Shown piece after piece: positions 6,205 through 14,640 of a DNA stretch of 21,478 nt. Position 1 is the first letter of the stretch; every line of letters begins with the position of its first letter. The notes below the pieces were generated by a model. It saw only the letters and a program-made list of their open reading frames with translations. It did no database searches and was not told where the DNA came from. The stretch spans positions 1 to 21,478 of the forward strand of contig DMJL01000086.1 of assembly GCA_003451785.1 (NCBI GenBank), written 5' to 3'. Origin of the DNA: Bacteroidales bacterium. Its GTDB lineage: Bacteria; Bacteroidota; Bacteroidia; Bacteroidales; UBA7960. Both the position numbers and the translations under genes were made by a program.

Positions 6205-7515
6205 GTGTTAGAGACAGCCAAAATCAAAATATTGAAAGAAGAATTTTTGCATTATTTGTGGAAACACCAATTGCTTATCCCTGCTGAACTACACACTACA
6301 GAGGGCGAAGCATTGAGAATCGTTTATCCTGGGGTAGAAAACTCCGACTCGGGCCCAGACTTTCTTGCTGCAAAAATCATGATTGGCGATACTTTGTGGG
6401 TGGGACAAGTGGAATTGCACCTAAAAAGCTCCCTTTGGAGCCAGCACGGTCATCAGAACGATGCTGCATACGGAAATGTGATTTTGCATGTGGTGTACAT
6501 TCACGACCAAGATGTGTTGGATTGCAACGGGAATACTATACCGGTTTTGGAGTTGCATGGTAAATTTAGAGAGGAATTGCTTCACAATTATCAGTTGCTT
6601 CTGTCGTCGAAGGCATGGATACCATGCCAAGGATTATTGAACAAATGCGATAAAGGATTGATAGCGATGTGGCTTAACAGGTTGCTGGTGGAGAGACTTG
6701 AACGCAAATCAGAAGAAGTTGAAAAGTTTTTTGAATATTTCAAAAATGACTGGGATCAAACATTGTATTACCTCTTGGCCCGCAACTTTGGATTCAAAGC
6801 TAATGCAATCCCTTTTGCTTTGTTGGCACAAAGAACGCCACTTAAAATATTACAAAAATTGGGCGATAACGCGTTTGCTATGGAAGCCATTTTGTACGGT
6901 CAATCCGACCTTTTGCCTAAGGAGTGTGCCGACAACTACCCCCAAAGGCTACAAAACGAGTACGCCTATCAGAGAAAGAAACACTCACTCGAACCTTTGG
7001 ATGCTCACTTGTGGAAATTCTTTAAACTTAGACCCCAAAACTTCCCTACTATACGCATTTCACAATTTGCAAAGCTGATAACCCAAACCCCGCATTTATT
7101 CAGAATGCTGACAGATGCCAAATCCATAGAAGAAATTGCTCAAATATTTAAACTAAATGCATCTGAATACTGGGGTACGCATTATGTGTTCGGCAAGGCA
7201 TCTGCCTTTTCAATAAAAAAATTAGGAGCAGATGCTGTCAACAATATTATCATCAACACTATCAGCCCTGTAATTTTTGTCTATGGAAAACAAAGCCTTC
7301 GTCCCGAATACTGTGAGAAGGCAATAGATTTTCTTGCTATGGTACCTGCAGAAAACAATATGGTAATAAGACAATGGGCACAATTGGGTATTACGGCACA
7401 AAACGCCGGCGAATCACAGGCTCTATTGGAGCTAAAAAAATATTATTGTACGCCTAAAAGCTGTCTGCAATGTGCCATAGGGAGCGCATTGTTGCAGAAC
7501 AAAAGAGGCATTTAG
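6205..7515 (+). CDS. DUF2851 family protein
   Basis: About 436 residues, matching the Bacteroidota-typical DUF2851 family of unknown function. Recognisable parts are the N-terminal EEFLHYLWKHQ, the NSDSGPDFLAAKIMIG segment, WVGQVELHLKSS followed by HGHQNDAAYGNVILHVVY, a central WIPCQG region, and a C-terminal cysteine cluster C415-x4-C420-x2-C423. The cysteines could bind a metal together with other residues (inference). No signal peptide or membrane segment is seen. The start is uncertain: no ATG is in frame near the conserved N-terminus. GTG at 6205 is the furthest upstream start, and TTG at 6232 lies just before the conserved part. An ATG at 6197 is in another frame and stops after four codons. 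Its TAG overlaps the TAA of the convergent kinase gene, leaving no room for a terminator. Confidence 0.85.
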   Translation: MLETAKIKILKEEFLHYLWKHQLLIPAELHTTEGEALRIVYPGVENSDSGPDFLAAKIMIGDTLWVGQVELHLKSSLWSQHGHQNDAAYGNVILHVVYIHDQDVLDCNGNTIPVLELHGKFREELLHNYQLLLSSKAWIPCQGLLNKCDKGLIAMWLNRLLVERLERKSEEVEKFFEYFKNDWDQTLYYLLARNFGFKANAIPFALLAQRTPLKILQKLGDNAFAMEAILYGQSDLLPKECADNYPQRLQNEYAYQRKKHSLEPLDAHLWKFFKLRPQNFPTIRISQFAKLITQTPHLFRMLTDAKSIEEIAQIFKLNASEYWGTHYVFGKASAFSIKKLGADAVNNIIINTISPVIFVYGKQSLRPEYCEKAIDFLAMVPAENNMVIRQWAQLGITAQNAGESQALLELKKYYCTPKSCLQCAIGSALLQNKRGI

Positions 7516-9371
7516 GAAACAGCATTCTGACTAAACTTAACCACTGCATGCACTCCTTCATCAGAAGTAATTTCGAATGTGCCTCCAATTTGATCTTTAG
7601 CAAGTATTTCCACAAGCGGCAGCCCATTTGTGGCTAATGTTTTCATACTGAAATTCTTGGGTAGTCCACTGCCATTATCCTTCACCACAAGGGTGTAGAT
7701 TCCGTTCTTTACGGTTAGACCAATGAGAATATTTAACTTAGGTATTGAACGACCCATCTTTCTCCCATTCTGCCTACCATGTACCAGAGCATTAGTGAGC
7801 AATTCATTGATTATTAAGCCAACAGGAAGTGCTACATGATAACTTAAAAAAGGCTCTTGCAATTCAATAGTATAGTTGGTATCAATATCAATGCTGCCAT
7901 TCTGTTTATGTAATGCAACTAAATTATATACAAACCGACCAAAGTCAACTTGCGAATAGATTGTAGAAAAATACATATTATCGTGAATAAGCAATATGGT
8001 TTTTATTTTCTGCTCCAACTCGGCCAACTTACTACACTTGCTCAGAATAGGACTTTTGGCACTTTGACCACGGATAAGTGAGATAATTATCCCCATATTT
8101 TCCTTAACCCTATCGTGTATTTCCATGATAAGCAGTTCTTTTTCTTCTGCATCTGCTTTTATTTTTTCCTCCACCTGAATACGCTCCAAAAGCTGGGCTT
8201 GAAGAATCTTATAGGCCTTAGAAAGTTCGGTGTTTTTTTCCATAACACGATTTTCCAACTCTTCGCCCAATTTGGCCATCTTCAATTCAAGCTCCTTTTT
8301 TTGCGCTACTTCCTGTTCCAATGCAATGGTTTCTCGTTGGTCGTTGCCATACACGATAATTCCTAAAATATCCGAAAAGGAATCTTTTACAAGAAGGAAC
8401 AGGATTTTAACAGGGATGGGGTCTCCATTAGGGTTTAAAATTTTTGCATCAATTTCTTCTGGTATTCCTATGCCTTTGCTATGATGGAGAGTTTGCAGAA
8501 TTAGCAAAGGGTCGGTAAAGACAGATGCCAAACTTCTGCCTAACAATTCCTTTTCAGACACTGCCAGTAAATTCAGTGTATAGGGGTTAGTTTTGAATAT
8601 CCAGCCATCGGGATTACAAAAGAATACAATTTTTTGCGAATGTCCAACTATCCGATCGGCAGCTAATTCAGGAGTAAGAGAAAACCATTTTTGTTGAAAC
8701 AATCCAAATGAAATAAATCCCACAGGTATGAGTCCAAATAAATGTGCAATATTCAAATTTACGATTACCCCCCAAAAGGGCAAAAGTAGATCTACAACAA
8801 CTCCTGCCAAAATTGTTAATCCTAATAAATTTCTAAAAAATAGGTAGTGTCCATACTCGAGTTTGCCTTTTACGCGATGCCGCCACTCAATAAAAATTAA
8901 AACGATTGCAGATAATGCTATTACCAAATATCCCAAATAGCTCACACCGAACCAAAAAAAACTTGGCGCGAACTGCATAGGAGTATTCAGCAGCCTTTGG
9001 CCAAAAAGCTCCATATTGAACATTGCAAAACCTAATAAACACATGGCTATCAATGCAATAAATTTTAGAAGCCATTTATGATAAGTAGCATTCTGAGATG
9101 AGCCTGCCTCAATTGCTAAATATTTTACCAATACAACCGGAAAAAGTATTCCCCCTACAACCGAAAGTCTGAATAAAGTATATCCGGCAAAAGGGATACT
9201 TGATGTTTCGAAAATTATTAATCCGGAAGCCCATAGTGCCAATGTTATTGTAAATAGAAAAAACCAACGGTTGTTTTCAACTGCCATATTTTTAAACAAT
9301 ACAAACAACCCTATCTGCAAATAAGCCAGAGTTGCAATTAAAGAAAGAACCGATAGTACGGATGGACTCAT
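7512..9371 (-). CDS. Seven-TM sensor histidine kinase (HisKA_2 type), ATP-binding domain intact
   Basis: 619 residues. An N-terminal block of about seven membrane helices (residues 5-225) resembles the histidine-kinase seven-TM sensor domain. It is followed by a PAS-like domain (about 240-345), a coiled coil (about 350-410), a HisKA_2-type dimerisation/phosphoacceptor region with EIHDRVKEN (H419), and an HATPase domain. The ATPase motifs are kept: N box NELLTNAL (N522, N527) and G1 box DNGSG (D565). The acceptor motif departs from the family's HHRVKNN: the second histidine is aspartate and the first asparagine is glutamate. It is the second gene of a pair; its ATG overlaps the stop of the upstream paralogue (ATGA at 9368-9371), so it is translationally coupled to it. 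No response regulator is nearby. The stimulus is unknown. Confidence 0.88.
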   Translation of the reverse strand: MSPSVLSVLSLIATLAYLQIGLFVLFKNMAVENNRWFFLFTITLALWASGLIIFETSSIPFAGYTLFRLSVVGGILFPVVLVKYLAIEAGSSQNATYHKWLLKFIALIAMCLLGFAMFNMELFGQRLLNTPMQFAPSFFWFGVSYLGYLVIALSAIVLIFIEWRHRVKGKLEYGHYLFFRNLLGLTILAGVVVDLLLPFWGVIVNLNIAHLFGLIPVGFISFGLFQQKWFSLTPELAADRIVGHSQKIVFFCNPDGWIFKTNPYTLNLLAVSEKELLGRSLASVFTDPLLILQTLHHSKGIGIPEEIDAKILNPNGDPIPVKILFLLVKDSFSDILGIIVYGNDQRETIALEQEVAQKKELELKMAKLGEELENRVMEKNTELSKAYKILQAQLLERIQVEEKIKADAEEKELLIMEIHDRVKENMGIIISLIRGQSAKSPILSKCSKLAELEQKIKTILLIHDNMYFSTIYSQVDFGRFVYNLVALHKQNGSIDIDTNYTIELQEPFLSYHVALPVGLIINELLTNALVHGRQNGRKMGRSIPKLNILIGLTVKNGIYTLVVKDNGSGLPKNFSMKTLATNGLPLVEILAKDQIGGTFEITSDEGVHAVVKFSQNAVS

Positions 9372-11326
9372 GGCAATGGTTCGTAGAAAAATCCTCTTGT
9401 AAACGATTTATTGGTGTTACTATTTTCGTTAAGCAACCTTTGTTGCCTTGATAAGTTCGCTCCATTGTAGTTGGCATTATGCGGAAATACCAGCTTAAAA
9501 CAAACTCTCTCATCATTACTTGCAACAAATTCGCCTCCTAAATAAGAATCAGCTAGCAGTTTAATGAGTGATAGGCTGAGATTAAATTCGCCTGATTGCA
9601 TTTCTGCATCAGAAAAACCTTTTCCATTATGGCATATTAGCAGATGAAAATTACCATTCGATTTAAAGAAATCAACCTCCACCAAGGGATGATTTTCCGC
9701 AAGTGATGTTGTTTGCAAATCCGATTCAAAAGCCCATTGCAGCACGATGCTTAGCAACTCTTTATAAAATAAACCGCAAGGCAGAGCTTGGTTTAAATCT
9801 AGATTTTCAATCCCAACCCTCAACTTTATTGACACCTGTTTTTGGGACGCATACTCAGCGTTTACCTCTACCGAAGTTTTCCTTAAGAACTTTCCGAAGT
9901 TTATACTATTAATTTTTTTTATAGAATAAAAGTATTCGTGCATGCCCGATATAGCTCTAATTTTATCGCCCAAGAGACCTAAAAAAATTTTCGAATCAGC
10001 TTTTGCACAGCTGTTGGTTTCCACCATTTTGGCAAGGGATATAATAATTTGGAAATTATTTTTCACCCGATGATGGATTTCTTGTAATAACAATCCTTTT
10101 TGATCTAAATCGCTAATTATTTGGGCTTCTGTTCTTTGTTTTTCAATCAATTCGTTGGCCAACAATTGGTTGGCTTCAATAAGCTCCAAAGTTCGTTGCT
10201 TCACTGTGTCTTCAAGATCTTGCCCAGTTTGGCGCAGCAATTCTTGATTATGCTCCCTTTCAGCAATTTCCTTTATTAGCAATTTCTTTTCACTCAAATC
10301 TTGCCCGATTAGCACCAAACCAACAAAGTCCTTAAAATTATCAATAATATTGATTTGGGTATATTGCACAGGAATTTTCTGGCCATCACTTGCAACAACA
10401 GTAGTTTCGAAACGCAAATCGCAGCAATCAGCAGGACTTTGGGCAAGTTTCATCAATAGTTGGGTACTGATTCCAAAATGACTATCAATACTCAACCTAG
10501 ATATTTCGTAAGGTTTGTAGGATAGGTGCTTATAACAAAAGTTGTTGACAGCATACAACTTAAAATTCTGATCGAAGAAGAGCACCAATTCTTTGAGATG
10601 AGATTCTATAAAGCGGCTTACAATTGCCGAAGAAAGTTCTGGTTGTTTGAGTAGTATAACAGCAATAAAAAATCCTGCACCCATAAAAATGGAGTTGATA
10701 TGGGCAAGGGGTGGAAAATGCTCCAGCCTTAGATATGGCAACAGCAGATTGGATAATGTACTTATCAGAAAGAATGAGATAATGCCCACAACGATGCTGA
10801 CTATTTTGTACCGTGCCCTTTGGGTATTGCTATTTTTCCACCAGGTAAACAACAAGTAAATCAGAGCCGCCATAGAAGACATCAAATACACAACAAACAA
10901 ATAGAAGAAAGGGGAAGCCCTATTTAATTCGAAAAACCACATTCCAGAGTATAGGTAATATGCTTTCAAAGTTTCGGGTTCAACATTGTAGCGCACAAAA
11001 GAAATTAATGCCATTGGCACCAAGAAAAAAAGCAGAATCCGCTTAATAATCCTATTGCTTTTATTGCGCATTAAATAAACCAACCACACCATAATTGCAG
11101 GAAATGAAGTCCAACCGATGGATGCAAATCTATCTAACACATAAATCAATTCCAGGTTATTGGTGAGACTGAATGAAAAAGTAAAGAATGAAAATATTGA
11201 AAAAGAAACTCCAGATAGTAGGAACGCAACTCGTTCTCTAAGAGTAACAGGTAATCTCCAAGCAAAAAAGGATGCCTGCATAAACAATAAGAAACTCGCA
11301 AGGGAAAGTGCGTAATAGAGATTCAT
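9368..11326 (-). CDS. Seven-TM sensor histidine kinase paralogue with degenerate ATP-binding domain
   Basis: 652 residues with the same layout as the downstream kinase: about seven membrane helices (residues 3-228), a PAS domain (about 240-348, with a FETTVVASDGQKIPVQY stretch), a coiled coil (about 350-410), then a canonical HisKA_2 acceptor EIHHRVKNN (H418). The C-terminal ATPase-like domain has lost key residues. The N box reads KELLSIVL where the partner has NELLTNAL, so both asparagines are replaced by K522 and I527. The G1 aspartate is replaced by histidine (HNGKG, H566). It is therefore likely unable to bind or hydrolyse ATP normally, although the rest of the fold seems kept. About 40 extra residues follow the ATPase fold. 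It is transcribed first and coupled by ATGA to the partner gene. A trxB terminator lies upstream, and I could not find a clear promoter in the 55-base gap. Confidence 0.85.
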   Translation of the reverse strand: MNLYYALSLASFLLFMQASFFAWRLPVTLRERVAFLLSGVSFSIFSFFTFSFSLTNNLELIYVLDRFASIGWTSFPAIMVWLVYLMRNKSNRIIKRILLFFLVPMALISFVRYNVEPETLKAYYLYSGMWFFELNRASPFFYLFVVYLMSSMAALIYLLFTWWKNSNTQRARYKIVSIVVGIISFFLISTLSNLLLPYLRLEHFPPLAHINSIFMGAGFFIAVILLKQPELSSAIVSRFIESHLKELVLFFDQNFKLYAVNNFCYKHLSYKPYEISRLSIDSHFGISTQLLMKLAQSPADCCDLRFETTVVASDGQKIPVQYTQINIIDNFKDFVGLVLIGQDLSEKKLLIKEIAEREHNQELLRQTGQDLEDTVKQRTLELIEANQLLANELIEKQRTEAQIISDLDQKGLLLQEIHHRVKNNFQIIISLAKMVETNSCAKADSKIFLGLLGDKIRAISGMHEYFYSIKKINSINFGKFLRKTSVEVNAEYASQKQVSIKLRVGIENLDLNQALPCGLFYKELLSIVLQWAFESDLQTTSLAENHPLVEVDFFKSNGNFHLLICHNGKGFSDAEMQSGEFNLSLSLIKLLADSYLGGEFVASNDERVCFKLVFPHNANYNGANLSRQQRLLNENSNTNKSFTRGFFYEPLP

Positions 11327-11381
11327 ATTGAGTTTTTTACTTAGACTTTCTTGAGTTATAGGATTTTAATTCCCATTTTTT

Positions 11382-11420
11382 AAAAAAAATCGCTGCCAGA
11401 ATACCAACAGCGATTTTTTT
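11382..11420 (-). terminator. Intrinsic terminator of trxB
   Basis: A 13-bp perfect stem (11383-11395 with 11408-11420) with a 12-nt loop, flanked by A-runs and T-runs on either side. On the minus strand it ends in eight T (complement of 11382-11389). It is symmetric enough to work in both directions, but both neighbours are on the minus strand. It begins about 10 bases after the trxB stop. Confidence 0.9.
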
Positions 11421-11430
11421 AATTTTTGTA

Positions 11431-12375
11431 TTAATCATCTAATGAAGCCAACCAACGCTCTGCATCTATCGCAGCCATGCAGCCAGATGCAGCCGCCGTT
11501 ACGGCCTGCCTATAAACATGGTCTTGAATGTCGCCTGCTGCAAATACTCCAGGAATATTGGTTCGAGTAGTTCCAGCCTCAGTGATTATGTAGCCGTTCT
11601 CATCCAAATTCAATTGCTCAACAAACAGTTCGCTATTGGGCTTGTGGCCTATTGCCACAAAAACTCCTTCTACAGGCAACTCGTTGTAAATACCGGTTTT
11701 TACATTCTGCAACTTTATGCTTTTTACGGTTTTATCGCCCAAAATCTCTTGGGGCACTGAATCCCAAACAAGTTCAATATTTGGTGTTTTGAAAATTCGG
11801 TTTTGCATCGCCTTAGAAGCCCTAAGTTCATCTCGGCGGTGGATTAAATAAACTTTTCTGGCAAGTTTAGATAAATAGGAAGCTTCTTCACAGGCTGTGT
11901 CGCCACCGCCAATTACGGCAACATCCATGCCGCGATAAAAAAACCCATCGCAAGTGGCACATGCCGAAACTCCATATCCGTTGAATTTTTGTTCAGATTC
12001 CATACCCAACCATCTTGCACTGGCACCGGTTGCAATAATAAGTGTATCGGCAAGTATTTTGTGCGTTTCGTCAATCCAAATTTTAAATGGTCGCTCAGAT
12101 AAATCAGCCTTGGTAGCTATTCCCCAGCGTATATCGGCATCAAAGCGCAATGCCTGATTTTTTATGTCCTCCATCATTTGCGGACCATTAACACCTTGAG
12201 GGTAACCTGGAAAATTCTCCACATCAGTAGTAATGGTGAGTTGGCCACCCGGCTGCAACCCTTGATACAAAACAGGCTTGAGATCCGCCCGCGCTGCATA
12301 GATGGCAGCGGTAAGCCCCGCAGGTCCACTACCTAATATCAAACACTTTACGCTTTCCACACTTTTTTCCAACAT
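11431..12375 (-). CDS. trxB: Thioredoxin-disulfide reductase
   Basis: 314 residues from the ATG at 12375, the usual length of the low-molecular-weight bacterial enzyme. A longer frame from 12435 adds 20 hydrophobic residues that the family lacks, and that choice would also overrun the promoter box. Motifs in order: FAD-binding GSGPAG (15-20), the redox-active CATCD (C139, C142), the NADPH-binding GGGDTA (156-161) with HRRDELRASK, and the C-terminal FAD motif AAGDIQD. It passes electrons from NADPH through FAD to thioredoxin in the cytoplasm. It is a single-gene unit with its own terminator, divergent from the serpin gene. Confidence 0.97.
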   Translation of the reverse strand: MLEKSVESVKCLILGSGPAGLTAAIYAARADLKPVLYQGLQPGGQLTITTDVENFPGYPQGVNGPQMMEDIKNQALRFDADIRWGIATKADLSERPFKIWIDETHKILADTLIIATGASARWLGMESEQKFNGYGVSACATCDGFFYRGMDVAVIGGGDTACEEASYLSKLARKVYLIHRRDELRASKAMQNRIFKTPNIELVWDSVPQEILGDKTVKSIKLQNVKTGIYNELPVEGVFVAIGHKPNSELFVEQLNLDENGYIITEAGTTRTNIPGVFAAGDIQDHVYRQAVTAAASGCMAAIDAERWLASLDD

Positions 12376-12401
12376 AGAACAGTGATTATTTATAAATGAA
12401 T

Positions 12402-12409
12402 CAAAGTTA
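12402..12409 (-). promoter_or_regulatory. Candidate -7 element of the trxB promoter
   Basis: The minus strand reads TAACTTTG, a perfect TAnnTTTG match, 27 bases upstream of the trxB ATG, which implies a leader of about 20 nt. No convincing TTTG is seen at the -33 position. Confidence 0.45.
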
Positions 12410-12531
12410 TGGATAAAAATTAAAATTAAAGACACGCAACACGCAATTAACAGAATGCATGCACCTTGCGCTAAAGCTTAACGCTATAAGCCTGAATCCA
12501 TTTTTATGGTTTTTAAAAATGTGTACTATTT

Positions 12532-12547
12532 TATTTTGCACAAAATA
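12532..12547. repeat. 7-bp inverted repeat upstream of the serpin gene
   Basis: TATTTTG and CAAAATA are exact inverted copies with a 2-bp centre, 61 bases before the serpin start in the trxB/serpin divergent region. It has the size and symmetry of a dimeric regulator's operator, but it is AT-rich and could be chance. Confidence 0.35.
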
Positions 12548-12607
12548 GCTGCTTGGATATATTACCATAACTTTACAGAATAGATTGGATACACAAAACC
12601 CATTTTT

Positions 12608-13852
12608 ATGAAAAACTTAATTGTGCCTGTTTTATGTAGCCTTATGATTGTTGCTTCGGGTTCTGCCTGCAACCGCAGACTTAAATCATTAACAACCAAT
12701 TCGGGATATAACCTGCAAGAGACACTAAATTTTTCCGCTGCCCATCGCAACAATATGCTCGCCTTCGATCTATTGAAAGAGATGGATAATTGGGAGAAAA
12801 ACCTTGTTTTTTCGCCTTACAGCATATCCACAGCACTGGCAATGGCTTATGTAGGAGCGAATGCTTTAACTCGCGAAGAGATGGCAACGGTGCTATACTT
12901 TAATCTGAATAATAGAAGATTCCTCAATGATTTCGACGATTTGCATCGCAAAATAGCACTATCGTCAGGTGATACATTGCTTAGAATGGCCAATAGCATT
13001 TGGATGCAGCAGCATCACAACTTTAGGCAAGGTTATCTAAATAACATTAGAAACCATTTTGGGGCAAAGCCGGAGATAGTAGATTTCCTTCAAGGGGATC
13101 TAGTGCAAATAAAAAACCAAATAAATGCAAGTGTTTCTGAACAAACCGGCGGGAAGATTGAAGACTTGATACAACCAGGCGTTTTAACGGCAGATACCCG
13201 TTTAATGCTAGTGAATGCATTGTACTTTAATGCCCGTTGGGCAAATACATTCGACTATAACAAAACACAAAAAATGGATTTTCGCAACATAGACGGTAGC
13301 AAAACCGGGACTATGTTTATGCAACAATCTGCTATCTTTCATTATTTAGAAAGAGGCGATTTTCAAGTATTGAAAATGCCATATTCAGGTACTACTTTCT
13401 CTATGATTATCATTTTGCCCAGCGAACAAACCACACTCGCAGATGTGGAAAAAAACTTGAATGCTAAATTATTTGATGAATTGAATGAAAGTTTATCGTA
13501 TCAGAGGGTTCAATTATTCTTTCCTCGATTCAGAACAGAATCTTTGGCCAATCTCAACCAGATACTTGTGCAATTAGGCATGGAAAAAGCCTTTGCAGCC
13601 AATGCCGATTTTAGTGGAATGACTGGTAAAAAGGAATTAAAAATTGATCATGTTGTACATCAATCCAACATTGAAGTAGCCGAAGAAGGTACGGAGGCAG
13701 CCGCTGCAACTGCCGTGGCGATTACACAAAAATCGTTGGTTATCCACGAAGAACCGGAAATAGTTTTTCATGCCAATAGACCTTTTCTGTATGCAATTGT
13801 TGAAAATTCTACCAACACCATTTTGTTTTTGGGTAGAAAATTACAATTTTGA
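12608..13852 (+). CDS. Lipoprotein serpin (serine protease inhibitor)
   Basis: 414 residues. A lipoprotein signal peptide ends in SGSAC (C21), so the protein should be anchored to a membrane and may face the cell exterior or periplasm. The rest is a full-length serpin: NLVFSPYSISTALAMAYVGA near the start, MLVNALYFNARWANTF in the centre, and the FHANRPFLYAI signature near the end. The hinge of the reactive loop, EEGTEAAAATA (residues 359-369), has the small residues required for loop insertion, so it is predicted to be inhibitory. Counting from the hinge glycine as P15 puts K375-S376 at P1-P1', which points to trypsin-like proteases as targets. The loop is about six residues longer than in alpha-1-antitrypsin on the C-terminal side, so the exact scissile bond is uncertain. 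It is divergent from trxB and convergent with an ABC ATPase gene. A near-match box TAACTTTA lies at 12568-12575. Confidence 0.93.
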   Translation: MKNLIVPVLCSLMIVASGSACNRRLKSLTTNSGYNLQETLNFSAAHRNNMLAFDLLKEMDNWEKNLVFSPYSISTALAMAYVGANALTREEMATVLYFNLNNRRFLNDFDDLHRKIALSSGDTLLRMANSIWMQQHHNFRQGYLNNIRNHFGAKPEIVDFLQGDLVQIKNQINASVSEQTGGKIEDLIQPGVLTADTRLMLVNALYFNARWANTFDYNKTQKMDFRNIDGSKTGTMFMQQSAIFHYLERGDFQVLKMPYSGTTFSMIIILPSEQTTLADVEKNLNAKLFDELNESLSYQRVQLFFPRFRTESLANLNQILVQLGMEKAFAANADFSGMTGKKELKIDHVVHQSNIEVAEEGTEAAAATAVAITQKSLVIHEEPEIVFHANRPFLYAIVENSTNTILFLGRKLQF

Positions 13853-13864
13853 CTATAGTCAAAA
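13847..13864. repeat. 18-bp perfect palindrome between convergent genes
   Basis: TTTTGACTATAGTCAAAA is its own reverse complement and covers the serpin stop codon. As RNA it gives a 7-bp stem with a TATA loop. It could act as a weak two-way terminator, though no separate T-run follows. It could also be a protein site. Confidence 0.55.
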
Positions 13865-13875
13865 GATTTGCTGCA

Positions 13876-14604
13876 CTATATTGCTGCTTCTAAACTTTCG
13901 AGCCTAACTACATTATTGTTTCGGGTATCGCTCTCGATGAGGCCGTCGCGCAATCTTATAATCCTATGGGCATGAAGTGCAATATTCTCTTCGTGTGTAA
14001 CCAAAATTATGGTATTTCCAGCCTCGTGGATTTTCTGCAATAGCCCCATAATTTCTAACGAAATTTTCGAATCGAGATTTCCTGTGGGTTCATCTGCCAG
14101 AATGATGCTTGGGTTGTTTACCATGGCTCTTGCAATTGCAACTCGTTGCCGTTGACCGCCCGATAATTCATTGGGCTTGTGGTGCGTACGGTCTGATAGA
14201 CCCACCTGATCTAATACTTCGAGAGCCTTCTTATTTCGTTGCACTCTGCCAACACCGGCATAAATCAATGGAAGTGCTACATTGTCCAATGCTGTGCTAC
14301 GGGGAAGCAAATTGAAAGTTTGGAAAACAAAACCAATCTCTTTATTGCGTATCTCTGCCAAATCGTTGTCGGCCAGCTTACTAATATCCTTATTATTCAA
14401 AATATATTCGCCCGAAGTAGGCGTGTCTAAGCATCCCAAAAGGTTCATGAGGGTAGATTTTCCTGAGCCTGAGGGACCCATTAGCGCTACATACTCATTT
14501 CTATAAATGTTGATAGTGATGCCCCTCAAGGCTTTTACCACCTCGGTTCCTACACGGTAATTTTTGGTAATATTATTCAAACGAATAAGCTCCTTGTCTG
14601 CCAT
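13876..14604 (-). CDS. ABC transporter ATP-binding protein, LolD/MacB family
   Basis: 242 residues with all nucleotide-binding motifs: Walker A GPSGSGKST (43-51), Q-loop in VFQTFNLL, signature LSGGQRQRV (147-155), Walker B ILADEPTG (168-175) and the switch histidine in LVTHEE. The GNLDSK and TALDNVALPL segments are typical of the LolD/MacB/FtsE-like group that drives lipoprotein release, macrolide or peptide export, or mechanotransmission. No FtsX/MacB-type permease lies beside it, so the partner is encoded elsewhere and the cargo is unknown. It starts 36 bases after a methyltransferase gene and is probably cotranscribed with it. It converges on the serpin gene with only 23 bases between stops. 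Confidence 0.92.
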   Translation of the reverse strand: MADKELIRLNNITKNYRVGTEVVKALRGITINIYRNEYVALMGPSGSGKSTLMNLLGCLDTPTSGEYILNNKDISKLADNDLAEIRNKEIGFVFQTFNLLPRSTALDNVALPLIYAGVGRVQRNKKALEVLDQVGLSDRTHHKPNELSGGQRQRVAIARAMVNNPSIILADEPTGNLDSKISLEIMGLLQKIHEAGNTIILVTHEENIALHAHRIIRLRDGLIESDTRNNNVVRLESLEAAI

Positions 14605-14640
14605 TTTGGATGGTTTATTTTTTGATAATGAAAGCCTTTT

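Noticed and set aside
12376..12435. N-terminal extension of TrxB by 20 residues
   Set aside because: It is not found in the family and would cover the TAACTTTG promoter box.
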